From the NCBI RefSeq assembly GCF_003206575.1, contig NZ_PZJO01000001.1, positions 398,720 through 462,719 of the forward strand: 64,000 bases of DNA, written 5' to 3'. Positions within the stretch are counted from its first letter, which is position 1; every line of letters starts with the position of its first letter. The position numbers were made by a program, and so were the translations under genes. Below are positions 34,753-43,269 of this stretch, piece after piece. The notes under the pieces were generated by a model that had not been told where the DNA came from, did no database searches, and saw only the letters and a list, made by a program, of their open reading frames with translations. The DNA is from Salinicola endophyticus. Lineage in GTDB: Bacteria; Pseudomonadota; Gammaproteobacteria; Pseudomonadales; Halomonadaceae.

Positions 34753-36315
34753 ATGTCTTTGGAAGAACTGCATCTCAACCTGCGCAACCTCGCCTGCGAG
34801 GACTACCCGCAGCTCAAGCGGCTGATGGACGCCGTCTACGACGACATCGGGGGTGCCTGGTCCCAGCACACCATCGACAAGCTGATCGACGAGTTCCCCG
34901 ACGGCCAGATCCTCATCGAGGACGACGACAAGATCGTCGGCGTGGCGCTCACCGTGCGGGTCGATTACGACCGTTTCTCCAATCCGCACAAGTACGACGA
35001 GCTGATCGGCCACCGCGAGATCATCCTCAACGAGCCCGATGGCGACGCCCTCTACGGCCTCGACGTGCTGATCGACCCCGCCTACCGCGGCTATCGTCTC
35101 GGTCGGCGCCTCTACGAAGCGCGCAAGGACCTGTGCCGCTCGATGAATCTGCGCGCGATCCTGGCCGGCGGCCGCATCCCCAACTATCACCAGCACGCGT
35201 CGGAGATGTCGCCGGCAGAGTACATCGATCGGGTGGCACGCAAGGAGTTCTACGACCCCATCCTGTCGTTCCAGCTGGCCAACGACTTCCTGGTCAAGCG
35301 GCTGTTGAAGAAGTATCTGCCCGAAGACGAGAAGTCGATGGGCTATGCCACCCTGCTGGAGTGGAACAACATCCTCTACGAACCGGCCAGCCTGGTGATC
35401 GACACCCGTCGTACCCAGATCCGGGTCGGTGCGGTGCAGTGGCAGATGCGCGAGTTCGACTCGGTCGAATCGGTGCTCAAGCAGGTCGAGTTCTACGTCG
35501 ATGCCATCTCCGACTATCAGAGCGACTTCGCGGTCTTTCCTGAGCTGTTCAACACTCCATTGATGGGGTTGACCGACCAGACCGACCAGGTCGAGGCGAT
35601 CCAGTTCCTGGCTGGCTTCACCGAGCGCTTCAAGAGCGAGATCTCGCGCATGGCGGTCTCCTACAACATCAACATCGTCGCCGGTTCGATGGTGGAGAAA
35701 GGTGACGACGGCAAGCTCTACAACGTCTCTTACCTGTGCCACCGGGACGGCAGCGTCGACCGCCAGGCCAAACTCCATATCACCCCCCAGGAGCGCCGCG
35801 ACTGGGTGGTCGAGGGCGGCGACGAGCTGTGCGTGTTCGAGACAGATGCCGGCCGCGTGGGCATCCTGATCTGCTACGACGTGGAGTTCCCGGAGCTGCC
35901 GCGGCTGCTCGCCGAGCAGGACATGGACGTGCTGATCGTACCGTTCTGGACCGATACCAAGAACAGCTACCTGCGTGTACGCCACTGCGCCCAGGCCCGG
36001 GCGATCGAGAACGAGTGCTACGTGGTGGTGTGCGGCAGCGTCGGCAACGTGCCGTCAATCGAGAACCTGGACATCCAGTACGCCCAGTCGTCGGTGTTCT
36101 CGCCGTCGGACTTCGCCTTCCCCCATGACGCGGTACTCTCAGAGACCACCCCCAATACCGAGATGGTGATGTTCTCGGATCTCGACCTGAACAAGCTCAA
36201 GCTGGTGCGGGCCGAAGGTGCGGTGACCAACCTCAAGGATCGCCGGCTGGACCTCTACGACCTGCGCCTGCGTGACTGGTCGTGGAAGTCCGGGGCACGT
36301 CAGGAAGAGAGCTGA
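34753..36315 (+). CDS. GNAT acetyltransferase - nitrilase-type hydrolase fusion
   Basis: A 520-residue two-domain protein. Residues about 8-185 form a GNAT domain with the acetyl-CoA loop RGYRLGRRLY (112-121). Residues about 222-495 form a carbon-nitrogen hydrolase domain with the Glu264-Lys340-Cys374 triad (FPELF, AKLHI, ICYDVEFPE). Fusions of this type are known in proteobacteria and some eukaryotes. A combined acyl-transfer and amide-hydrolysis role is likely but the substrate is not known. It is divergent from the first signalling module and followed by mtfA. Confidence 0.92.
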   Translation: MSLEELHLNLRNLACEDYPQLKRLMDAVYDDIGGAWSQHTIDKLIDEFPDGQILIEDDDKIVGVALTVRVDYDRFSNPHKYDELIGHREIILNEPDGDALYGLDVLIDPAYRGYRLGRRLYEARKDLCRSMNLRAILAGGRIPNYHQHASEMSPAEYIDRVARKEFYDPILSFQLANDFLVKRLLKKYLPEDEKSMGYATLLEWNNILYEPASLVIDTRRTQIRVGAVQWQMREFDSVESVLKQVEFYVDAISDYQSDFAVFPELFNTPLMGLTDQTDQVEAIQFLAGFTERFKSEISRMAVSYNINIVAGSMVEKGDDGKLYNVSYLCHRDGSVDRQAKLHITPQERRDWVVEGGDELCVFETDAGRVGILICYDVEFPELPRLLAEQDMDVLIVPFWTDTKNSYLRVRHCAQARAIENECYVVVCGSVGNVPSIENLDIQYAQSSVFSPSDFAFPHDAVLSETTPNTEMVMFSDLDLNKLKLVRAEGAVTNLKDRRLDLYDLRLRDWSWKSGARQEES

Positions 36316-36359
36316 GCCATGTCTCGGGGCGAGCGTGACACCGCACCCAGGGGGCACGG

Positions 36360-37157
36360 GTGAAGTGGCCCGGCCTGTGGCCCGCCCGGCGTGGCGCCCC
36401 CGCGTTCGATGAGGCGTGCTGGCAGGCGGTGCGCCAGGGCCTGCCACTGCTCGCCGACCTCGAGGACAGCGAGGCCGCACGGCTGGGCGCACGCGCCTGG
36501 CAGCAGCTGCACCGCTGGCAGTGGGCGACTTCCGAGGGGGTCGAGTACGATCTCGCCGCCCAGCTCGCAATCGCCGCCCAGGCCTGCCTGCTGACGCTGG
36601 CCTGGAGCGACGACGACGCCAGCGCGGCCTTCGCCAACGTGCATGACATCGTGCTGGTCGCCGATGCCTTCCACCGCCGCGTGACGGAGCTGGACGACTT
36701 CGGTGTGATGCACGAGTACGAGGATGAGCGTGCCGGCGAGACCTCCTGGCGCGGCCCGGTGGTGCTCGCCACCCCCGAGGTCGGCGCCAGTGGCGACTAC
36801 TCCGGCTACAACGTGATCATCCACGAGTTCGCCCACAAGCTCGACCTGGGCAACTCCCACGACGTCGACGGCTTCCCGCCGCTCGCCGCCGCGAGCGATG
36901 TCACCGCCCAGGAGTGGCATCGCATCTTCACCGCGGTGTGGGACGACCTGCAGGCGCACCTCGCCCGCGGCGCAGAGACGCCGATCGACGACTACGCCGC
37001 CACCCACCCCGGCGAGTGCTTCGCGGTCTGCTGCGAACTCTTCTTCACCGCCCCGGATCAGTTGTTCGAGGTCTATCCCGAGCTTTACGACCTGCTGAAG
37101 CGCTACTTCGGGCAGGATGCCATGACGCGCTTCACACGCCCCCCGCCATCCGCCTGA
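36360..37157 (+). CDS. mtfA: MtfA-type zinc peptidase
   Basis: A 265-residue cytosolic zinc peptidase of the Mlc-titration-factor A family, with HEFAHKLD (His155, Glu156, His159) and the downstream Glu in the THPGECFAVCCELFF segment. E. coli MtfA binds the glucose repressor Mlc. The start is GTG 36360, with a G-rich site upstream. The stop codon at 37155-37157 lies on the edge of a repeat-element fragment, so the C-terminus may have been reset by that element. Confidence 0.9.
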   Translation: MKWPGLWPARRGAPAFDEACWQAVRQGLPLLADLEDSEAARLGARAWQQLHRWQWATSEGVEYDLAAQLAIAAQACLLTLAWSDDDASAAFANVHDIVLVADAFHRRVTELDDFGVMHEYEDERAGETSWRGPVVLATPEVGASGDYSGYNVIIHEFAHKLDLGNSHDVDGFPPLAAASDVTAQEWHRIFTAVWDDLQAHLARGAETPIDDYAATHPGECFAVCCELFFTAPDQLFEVYPELYDLLKRYFGQDAMTRFTRPPPSA

Positions 37158-37210
37158 GGCCGATTTCAACGCCGTATTGCTGAGCGCAGGCATTCTGTAA
37201 ACACCCTCTC
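37156..37210. repeat. Partial copy of the MITE/REP-like element
   Basis: These 55 bp match 12534-12588 at 50 positions, in the same orientation relative to the window, and end at the same terminal repeat (TGTAAACACCCTCTC). Only the right third of the element is present. Confidence 0.75.
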
Positions 37211-37678
37211 GGCGTGCCACGCGCCTGCGCCTCGTCTTCATCGGCCGGAAAGTTCGGTAGCGATCGAGGAGGTTCCTCAGTAGAAGCGAGCAGAGTGAGG
37301 TGATCGCTCCCTATCATCCTCCCGCTTGATCACGCGCTGCTTTTTCTCGAAAAGGTGTTTGATGCGGGTTTTTCGACGAGACGACATGCTCGTTCTTCCC
37401 TGCTAATTACCGCACGTTGACGTGCGATGAAAAAGTGGCCATAAGATGATGGGACATACAGTATCCAACACTTATCTATTGGAAAAATGACAGCAAATCA
37501 TCGGAAATTCTCACCTTTTCAGGCATCTTAGATCAATCCTCGAAAAAGACCTGACGTCCTGTCGTGATCTGATCTCACCAAGGCGCATCATGAAATGATA
37601 CTGGAGCATTTTTTACGTATCTTTCTTGGTTAAAATTCGAACGCAATAGCGTAAAAAATCGCCGGATGGAGGATCAAG
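37211..37678 (+). promoter_or_regulatory. AT-rich gap before the MetF-like gene
   Basis: No gene is supported. The stretch is much more AT-rich than the flanks. It contains a short hairpin CGCACG-TTGA-CGTGCG (37411-37426). It also contains a perfect 10-bp inverted repeat, ATTTTTTACG (37608-37617) with CGTAAAAAAT (37650-37659), ending eight bases before the GGAGG ribosome site. Confidence 0.5.
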
Positions 37679-38599
37679 ATGTCGGCGCCATTCGCCAAGC
37701 CCAAAGACGCGGTGACGACACCGCTGAACAAGGGGCCTTGCGTGCCATTCATCCCGCTGTTCCAGGGATATTCGATAGAGGCCACACCGAAGGCAATACT
37801 TGGAGACAGGGTCGAATGGGGCGCCGTCCCCGAGGAAACCCGCATTTTCATCCCCCAATTCCCGAAGAATACGCACGAGGAGATGCTGGCGTGCGCCAAG
37901 CGATTGCAGGGCATGGGGTTCAAACCGGTACCCCATGTGACCGCACGTAGCCTGGCCGACAAGCGTGCATTCGAGCGTTTGCTATCGAAACTGGTGGAAG
38001 AGACCGCCGTCGATGAGATCCTGCTGCTGGCCGGCGGCGACGACACGCCTCGCGGCCAGCTCGGCAACACGCTCGAGCTGCTGGAGTCGGGTATCATCGA
38101 GCGTGTCGGCATACGGCGTATCGGTGTGGCGGGGCACTCGGAGGGTCACCCCGAGGCGACGCAGGAAGCGCTCGACCGTGCGTTGGCGATCAAGAATGCC
38201 TTTTCGGTCGAGACCGGTATACCACTCTACATCGTCACCCAGTTTTTCTTCGATGCCGACCCTTTCATTGCCTGGGAGCGTCGTATTCGGGAGCAAGGCA
38301 ATCGGTTGCCGATTCATGCCGGCCTGCACGGTCTGGCCAGTGGCCCCAGCCTGCTCAAGCACGCCATGGCTTGCGGGGTCGGTTCCTCGGTCAAGGTGCT
38401 GCGCAGGAACATGACCGGATTGAGAGGATTGCTGAGCCTGAGCTGGCGAGGTCAGGATCCGGGCCGGATCGTCAAGGCACTGGCTGCCTCCAAAGAGCGC
38501 GATCCGGCCAGCAACCTCGCGGGCTTCCACTTTTATGCCCTGGGTGCGTTCGATCTCACGGTGAAGTGGGCCAATCGTTTCGCGCAAACTCGAGGATGA
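37679..38599 (+). CDS. Methylenetetrahydrofolate reductase-like protein
   Basis: A 306-residue TIM-barrel protein related to MetF: FIPQFPKNTHEEMLACAKRL, PVPHVTARSL, ILLLAGGDD and GVAGHSEGHPEAT follow the MetF order, and YIVTQFFFD carries the conserved FFD. The sequence departs from true MetF in the N-terminal 40 residues, where the EFFPP motif is missing. Such paralogues occur with one-carbon and methylamine/betaine demethylation genes. The GGAGG site fixes ATG 37679. Lower GC in and before the gene suggests later acquisition. Confidence 0.8.
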   Translation: MSAPFAKPKDAVTTPLNKGPCVPFIPLFQGYSIEATPKAILGDRVEWGAVPEETRIFIPQFPKNTHEEMLACAKRLQGMGFKPVPHVTARSLADKRAFERLLSKLVEETAVDEILLLAGGDDTPRGQLGNTLELLESGIIERVGIRRIGVAGHSEGHPEATQEALDRALAIKNAFSVETGIPLYIVTQFFFDADPFIAWERRIREQGNRLPIHAGLHGLASGPSLLKHAMACGVGSSVKVLRRNMTGLRGLLSLSWRGQDPGRIVKALAASKERDPASNLAGFHFYALGAFDLTVKWANRFAQTRG

Positions 38600-38743
38600 C
38601 CGGGGTCATCGCCCCGTCGGCGCCGTCTCTCTAGCAACGACCCACCGGTAGCCAACGACCCACCGGTAGCCGGCAAGATACCGCGTATCGGATAGCCCGC
38701 CTCCGCCCGACGGACAGCGTGTCGAATAGAATTGGGATCGCCT

Positions 38744-39091
38744 CTACACCGATCTCGCTGCCATCACGCGCTCAAACGCCTCCCGCCAAGCCCCGGCCTG
38801 TCGCGCCGGATCGACGGGGAACCGACCCAGTTCCACGGCAAGATCGAAGAAGCCCTGGGCGGGCAGCCCTTCTCCGCGGCGGCTGACGACCAGCGCGGCG
38901 ATCAAGGGCCGGCCGTGCTCGGCGTCTTCACGCATCAGGCTTTCCAGCGCCTGGGCGACGCGTTGAATGGTGCGCGGCGGCTGCAAGCCCAGCGCCTCGG
39001 CGAGCTGCTGGTAGGTGATCGGTAGCGCCTCGCGGGGAGCCGCCTCCAGGTAGTGGCGAATGCACTGGGGAAGTGCGGAATCTTGGGTCAT
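38744..39091 (-). CDS. Conserved-looking small protein of unknown function
   Basis: A 115-residue protein without a recognised family. The segment ITYQQLAEALGLQPPRTIQRVAQALESLM resembles a winged-helix DNA-binding or AraC-like half domain, and the rest is compatible with a small alpha/beta fold. It follows the YciI gene by five bases, so the two are probably co-transcribed. Confidence 0.65.
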   Translation of the reverse strand: MTQDSALPQCIRHYLEAAPREALPITYQQLAEALGLQPPRTIQRVAQALESLMREDAEHGRPLIAALVVSRRGEGLPAQGFFDLAVELGRFPVDPARQAGAWREAFERVMAARSV

Positions 39092-39096
39092 CGGGC

Positions 39097-39393
39097 TCAG
39101 GCGTCAGGGTCGAACAGTTTTACCTCGCGGATATCGACGTGCTCCCAGACACGGCCGGTCAGGTAGGGCTCGGTCTCGAGCCAGGCGTCGAGCGCGGCGC
39201 GATCTTCGAACTGAAAATGCGCGTTGGAGCCGATCATCTTGCCGTTCTCATCCAGGAATGCCCCGCCGCTCAGGAATTTTCCCTGCCTGGCGAGTTCCTG
39301 AATACCGGCCAGATGGGCCTCGCGATTGGCCAGGCGGCGGTCGAGCGCGCCGTCATCGGTGTAGTCGTGCGCCACGACCGCGTACTGTGTCAT
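39097..39393 (-). CDS. YciI-family protein
   Basis: A 98-residue ferredoxin-like-fold protein of the YciI family: YAVVAHDYTDDGALDRRLANREAHLAGI includes the conserved His-Asp pair thought to form the active site, and GGAFLDENG and FQFEDRAALDAWLETEPY follow. The reaction is unknown for most members. ATG 39393 is preceded by a GGAG site. Confidence 0.87.
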   Translation of the reverse strand: MTQYAVVAHDYTDDGALDRRLANREAHLAGIQELARQGKFLSGGAFLDENGKMIGSNAHFQFEDRAALDAWLETEPYLTGRVWEHVDIREVKLFDPDA

Positions 39394-39610
39394 GCCCTGC
39401 TCTCCTCGTTGTTTCGCCACTGGATAGAGTCGGCATCATGCGCCAAGCGCTCGGCGTGAACAAACCGACATCCGAGATGCCGGTGACCCATCCGCCAGGT
39501 TCAGCCAAGCGCCTGCGCTCGGGTATGCTAGCCAGATGAAGCTCGCCCTGCTGCGGCTATGTTTCGGCGCCCGCTGCCGTACCGAATGCCCGCATCCACT
39601 TAGAGGTCTC

Positions 39611-40474
39611 ATGCGAAAGATTCTGCTCGTCGACAACGGCTCCCTGCGCCCCGCCGCGACGCTCAACCTGCGCCGGCTCGCCGAGGCCCTGAGCCAGGCC
39701 AGTGGCGAGGCGGTCGAGGCCACCTCGCTGCTGCACTCGTTCAAGATTCCACCCGAGCAGCTCGGCGGGCACAAGGCCGTCTCGCTGGGCCCGCTGGCCG
39801 AGCGCCATGCCGCCGCGGGCGTGACCGAGCTGCTGATCCTGCCCTTCTTCTTCGGGCCGAGCCAGGCGCTGACGCGCTATCTGCCGGAGCGGCTGGCCGA
39901 GGTGCAGGCCAACTACCCCCAGCTTTCGGTGAAGGTCGCCCCGCCGCTGATCGATACGCTGCTGGCGCCGGATCTGCGCCTGGCACAGCTTCTCGCCGAC
40001 AACGTGCGCGAACGCATGACAGGCCGGCCCCGCCCGCAGGTCGTGCTGGTCGACCACGGCAGCCCGATCCCCGAGGTCACGGCGGTGCGCAACTACCTCA
40101 CCGGGCAGCTGAGCGCGCTGCTGGCCGATGAGGTCGCGTGTGTGACCTTTGCCTCGATGGAGCGCCGCGAGGGCGATGCCTACCGATTCAACGAGCCACT
40201 GCTGGAGGATCTGCTCGCCTCCCCGGCCCTGGCCGAGGGTGACGTGATCCTCGCGATGCTGTTTCTCTCTCCGGGCCGCCACGCCGGCGAGGGAGGCGAT
40301 ATCGCCGAGATCTGCACCCAGGCGATGTCCCGCTCCCCCGGCCTGAGCGTGGAAACAACGCGGTTGGTGGGCGAGAACGACGCCATCGTCGAGATCCTTG
40401 CCACTCGCCTGCAGCAGGCACTCGCCGGTGGTCCCCTGCTGATGGCGCTCGCCTCGGCGTCGCCGCCGGCGTGA
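39611..40474 (+). CDS. CbiX/SirB-type chelatase-like protein
   Basis: A 287-residue protein with two tandem CbiX-like halves. The C-terminal half keeps DHGSPIPEV and a second His in GRHAGEGGD, the residues that bind metal in sirohydrochlorin chelatases. In the N-terminal half the metal-binding His is replaced (LVDNGS). This layout is seen in cobalto/ferrochelatase relatives of halomonads and cyanobacteria. No other tetrapyrrole gene is adjacent, so the substrate is uncertain. Confidence 0.75.
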   Translation: MRKILLVDNGSLRPAATLNLRRLAEALSQASGEAVEATSLLHSFKIPPEQLGGHKAVSLGPLAERHAAAGVTELLILPFFFGPSQALTRYLPERLAEVQANYPQLSVKVAPPLIDTLLAPDLRLAQLLADNVRERMTGRPRPQVVLVDHGSPIPEVTAVRNYLTGQLSALLADEVACVTFASMERREGDAYRFNEPLLEDLLASPALAEGDVILAMLFLSPGRHAGEGGDIAEICTQAMSRSPGLSVETTRLVGENDAIVEILATRLQQALAGGPLLMALASASPPA

Positions 40475-40550
40475 GCGACGCCCGACCAGGCGCCTGGCCG
40501 AGGCGACCCTCAGCACGACCCTCTGCAACGACACTTCAAAGGCGCTTCCC

Positions 40551-41567
40551 ATGATCGATCTACGCAGCGATACCGTGACCCGACCCAGCGCCGAGATGCG
40601 CCAGGTGATGTTCGACGCTCCCCTGGGTGACGACGTCTGGGGCGACGACCCCAGTGTCCATCAGTTGCAGCACTACGCCGCCGCCCAGGCCGGCAAGGCG
40701 GCGGCACTGTTCTTTCCCTCCGGCACCCAGAGCAACCTGGTCGCGCTGATGAGCCACTGCCAGCGCGGCGACGAATATATCGTCGGCCAGCAGGCGCACA
40801 CCTATCGCCTGGAGGGCGGCGGCGCGGCGGTACTGGGCAGCATCCAGCCGCAGCCGATCGACAACGCCGCCGACGGTAGCCTGCCGATGGAGAAGATCGC
40901 TGCCGCGATCAAGCCGATCGACCCGCACTTCGCCCGGACCCGGCTGCTGGCGCTGGAGAACACCTTCAATGGGCAGGTGCTGGATGCCGACTACGTCCAT
41001 CAGGCGACCGCGCTGGCCCGCCGCCATGGCCTCGCCACCCATCTCGACGGTGCCCGGGTGGGCAATGCCGTGACCGCCAGCGGCTCGACGCTGGAAGCGC
41101 TGTGTGCCCCCTTCGACAGCGTCTCGATCTGCTGCTCCAAGGGTCTCGGCGCGCCGGCCGGTTCGGTACTGGTGGGCAGCCAGGCGCTGATCGATCAGGC
41201 CCGGCGCTGGCGCAAGGTGGTGGGCGGCGGCATGCGCCAGGTGGGGCTACTGGCAGCGGCCTGCGAATATGCGCTGACACACCATCTGCCGGCCTTGGCC
41301 GCGGATCATGCCAAGGCCGAGCGCCTGGCGGCAGGACTCGGCGCCATCGACGGCATCGAGGTGACCTCGCAGGCGACCAACATGGTATTCGTGCGCTTCA
41401 ACCGCGGCGACACCTTCGACCCCGAGCACCTGCACGCCTGGCTGAGGGAGCGCGACATCCTGGTCGGCGCGCTCTACGCGCCGCGCTTCGTCACCCACCG
41501 GGATGTTTCCGAGGCGGATATCGATCAGGTGGTGGACGCCTTCGCGCGCTACTTCGCCAGCCACTGA
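40551..41567 (+). CDS. ltaE: Low-specificity L-threonine aldolase
   Basis: A 338-residue PLP enzyme beginning MIDLRSDTVTRP, with HLDGAR (Asp166) contacting PLP and Lys197 in CCSKGLGAP as the Schiff base. It splits L-threonine or L-allo-threonine to glycine and acetaldehyde. Length and motifs match E. coli LtaE (333 aa). It stands alone. Confidence 0.95.
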   Translation: MIDLRSDTVTRPSAEMRQVMFDAPLGDDVWGDDPSVHQLQHYAAAQAGKAAALFFPSGTQSNLVALMSHCQRGDEYIVGQQAHTYRLEGGGAAVLGSIQPQPIDNAADGSLPMEKIAAAIKPIDPHFARTRLLALENTFNGQVLDADYVHQATALARRHGLATHLDGARVGNAVTASGSTLEALCAPFDSVSICCSKGLGAPAGSVLVGSQALIDQARRWRKVVGGGMRQVGLLAAACEYALTHHLPALAADHAKAERLAAGLGAIDGIEVTSQATNMVFVRFNRGDTFDPEHLHAWLRERDILVGALYAPRFVTHRDVSEADIDQVVDAFARYFASH

Positions 41568-41585
41568 TCCGCACCGACGGCTCAC

Positions 41586-42050
41586 TCAGTCGACCCGGGT
41601 GGACGAGCCGGAAGCGGGACGCGTCGGCGTGGAGCGCGTCGTGGTGGTCGTGGTGGTCGTGGTCGAGCGGGTGGTGGTGGAGCTGGCCCCTGGCCCGCCA
41701 TCACCACTCGGCGCGTCGGGATCGCAGACCCGCCGCGCGGTGGAGATGGTGGTGCCGCCGTCGCGGCCATGGCAGATCGTGCCACCGGCCGAGTCGTCCC
41801 GCGTCGGCGGCGGGTTGGGCGCGGTATTGATGCCGGGCACCACCTGGATCTCCAGGCGCCGCGGCACATAGTCGGCGCGGCCGTCGTGGTTGTTGTCGGG
41901 CAGTTGCACGCGCTTGCCGGTGTGCGGGTCGATACCGGTGACACTCTGCGCCAGCGCGACACCGGCCGCGGGCAGCGCCGCCACCAGGGCCAGGCTCAGC
42001 GTCAGCAACGCCGTGGCCAGCGGGCGGCGGGATCGCGATATCACAGACAT
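41586..42050 (-). CDS. Secreted protein with one EF-hand-like loop and a Thr-rich tail
   Basis: A 154-residue protein with an N-terminal signal (cleavage near ALAQS, residue 35) and a DxNxDGxxD calcium loop at 52-60 (DNNHDGRAD). From about residue 120 the tail is a Ser/Thr/Arg-rich low-complexity stretch that includes a run of nine threonines. No family is recognised. The tail resembles a linker or glycosylatable stalk without a following domain. It is divergent from nothing obvious and lies 65 bp from the LysR gene. Confidence 0.7.
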   Translation of the reverse strand: MSVISRSRRPLATALLTLSLALVAALPAAGVALAQSVTGIDPHTGKRVQLPDNNHDGRADYVPRRLEIQVVPGINTAPNPPPTRDDSAGGTICHGRDGGTTISTARRVCDPDAPSGDGGPGASSTTTRSTTTTTTTTTRSTPTRPASGSSTRVD

Positions 42051-42115
42051 GTTCCACCTCGGAGTTGGCGGGAAAGGCTTTCAGCATAGCGCACCTGCGC
42101 CGCGGCCGGCCCGGC

Positions 42116-42979
42116 TCAGTTCGCCGCCAGCAGCCAATCCCACAGCGCCGCTGCCGGGGCCCGCAGCTGACGGCTGGCCGGACGCACCAGCCAGAACGCC
42201 TCGTCGGTGGCCATGTCCAGGGCGAAGGGCGCCACCAGGTCGCGGCTCGCCTCGAGCAGGCGGCGATGCGACAGCGCGATCCCCCCGCCATAGCCGGCCA
42301 GCGCCAGGGTAGTCACGTGGGTATCGCAGATCATCGCCCGACAGCGACTCTCGAGCCCGGCGACCCCCGCCAGGGCCAGCCAGCTCGGCCAGCCGGCGGC
42401 GAACCCCGCGGCGTGCAGCAGCGTCTCGCCGGCCAGATCGGCGGGCTCACGCAGGCGCTGGGCGAATGCCGCGCTGCATACCGGCAGCAGGCGCTCCTCC
42501 CCCAGGCACTGCGCGGTGAGATCGGGCCACTCGCCATGGCCATAGCGGAGCTCCAGATCCACCCCTTCGGCACCGAAGTCATCTGCCCAGATCGCGCTCA
42601 CCAGGCGCAGGGTGACCTGCGGGTGGGCCTGCTGGAAACGCAGCAGCCGTGGCGCCAGCCAGGTCTGCTGGAGTGCTGGCGTGGCGCGCAGGGTGACCGG
42701 CGCATCGGGGCTCGGCCCGAACACCTCGGCGGTGCCTTCGGCCAGCCGCGTGAAAGCGTCCTGCACGCTGGGCAGCCAGGCGCGCCCGGCCGGGGTCAGC
42801 GCCAGACTGCGCGGATGGCGCACGAACAGCGGCTGCCCGACGCGATCCTCGAGCAGCCGGATACGCTGGCTGATCGCCGACTGGGTCACCCCCAGTTCAC
42901 GCCCCGCGGCGGTGAAGCTGAGCGTACGCGCGGCCGCCTCGAACGCATGTAGCCAGAGCACCGGAGGTAGTTGGGCCAT
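42116..42979 (-). CDS. LysR-family regulator (GcvA-like)
   Basis: A 287-residue LysR regulator: HTH LSFTAAGRELGVTQSAISQRIRLLEDRVG near the N-terminus and a PBP2-type effector domain of the GcvA group (YGHGEWPDL). ATG 42979 follows a GAGGAG site. It is divergent from the gamma-butyrobetaine hydroxylase and binding-protein genes, which makes it their probable regulator; a palindrome suited to LysR binding lies between them. Confidence 0.9.
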   Translation of the reverse strand: MAQLPPVLWLHAFEAAARTLSFTAAGRELGVTQSAISQRIRLLEDRVGQPLFVRHPRSLALTPAGRAWLPSVQDAFTRLAEGTAEVFGPSPDAPVTLRATPALQQTWLAPRLLRFQQAHPQVTLRLVSAIWADDFGAEGVDLELRYGHGEWPDLTAQCLGEERLLPVCSAAFAQRLREPADLAGETLLHAAGFAAGWPSWLALAGVAGLESRCRAMICDTHVTTLALAGYGGGIALSHRRLLEASRDLVAPFALDMATDEAFWLVRPASRQLRAPAAALWDWLLAAN

Positions 42980-43094
42980 GGAATTCTCTCCTCGTCTCTC
43001 CCTGTGATCGCGCTCCGGCTTCGACATCGCTGTCGACTTCGGCATCGACACGGATCATGGGAGATGTTGCAACAGACCGCGAACGCGCATGGCA

Positions 43095-43108
43095 TAGGCC
43101 ATAGCCTA
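43095..43108. promoter_or_regulatory. Candidate LysR operator
   Basis: TAGGC-CATA-GCCTA is a 5-bp-arm palindrome between the divergent LysR gene and the gamma-butyrobetaine hydroxylase gene, with a further partial TTAGC/GCC site 20 bp to the right. Confidence 0.4.
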
Positions 43109-43269
43109 AGCAGGGTATTAGCTCAGCTTGGCCTTAGCCGACAGATTAATCGTTTGTCACCCTTCACCGCCATCCGCATCCTGTATCGATACCGCGAGAC
43201 GCGAGGCGTCGACGCGCGCCTTTCACTCGCCCATCGCTGATCCGCTCATCCGTCATTCGCCCACAAGAG

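Noticed and set aside
37132-37317. 61-codon reverse frame after mtfA
   Set aside because: It crosses the mtfA end and the repeat fragment, has no ribosome site and no recognisable motif.
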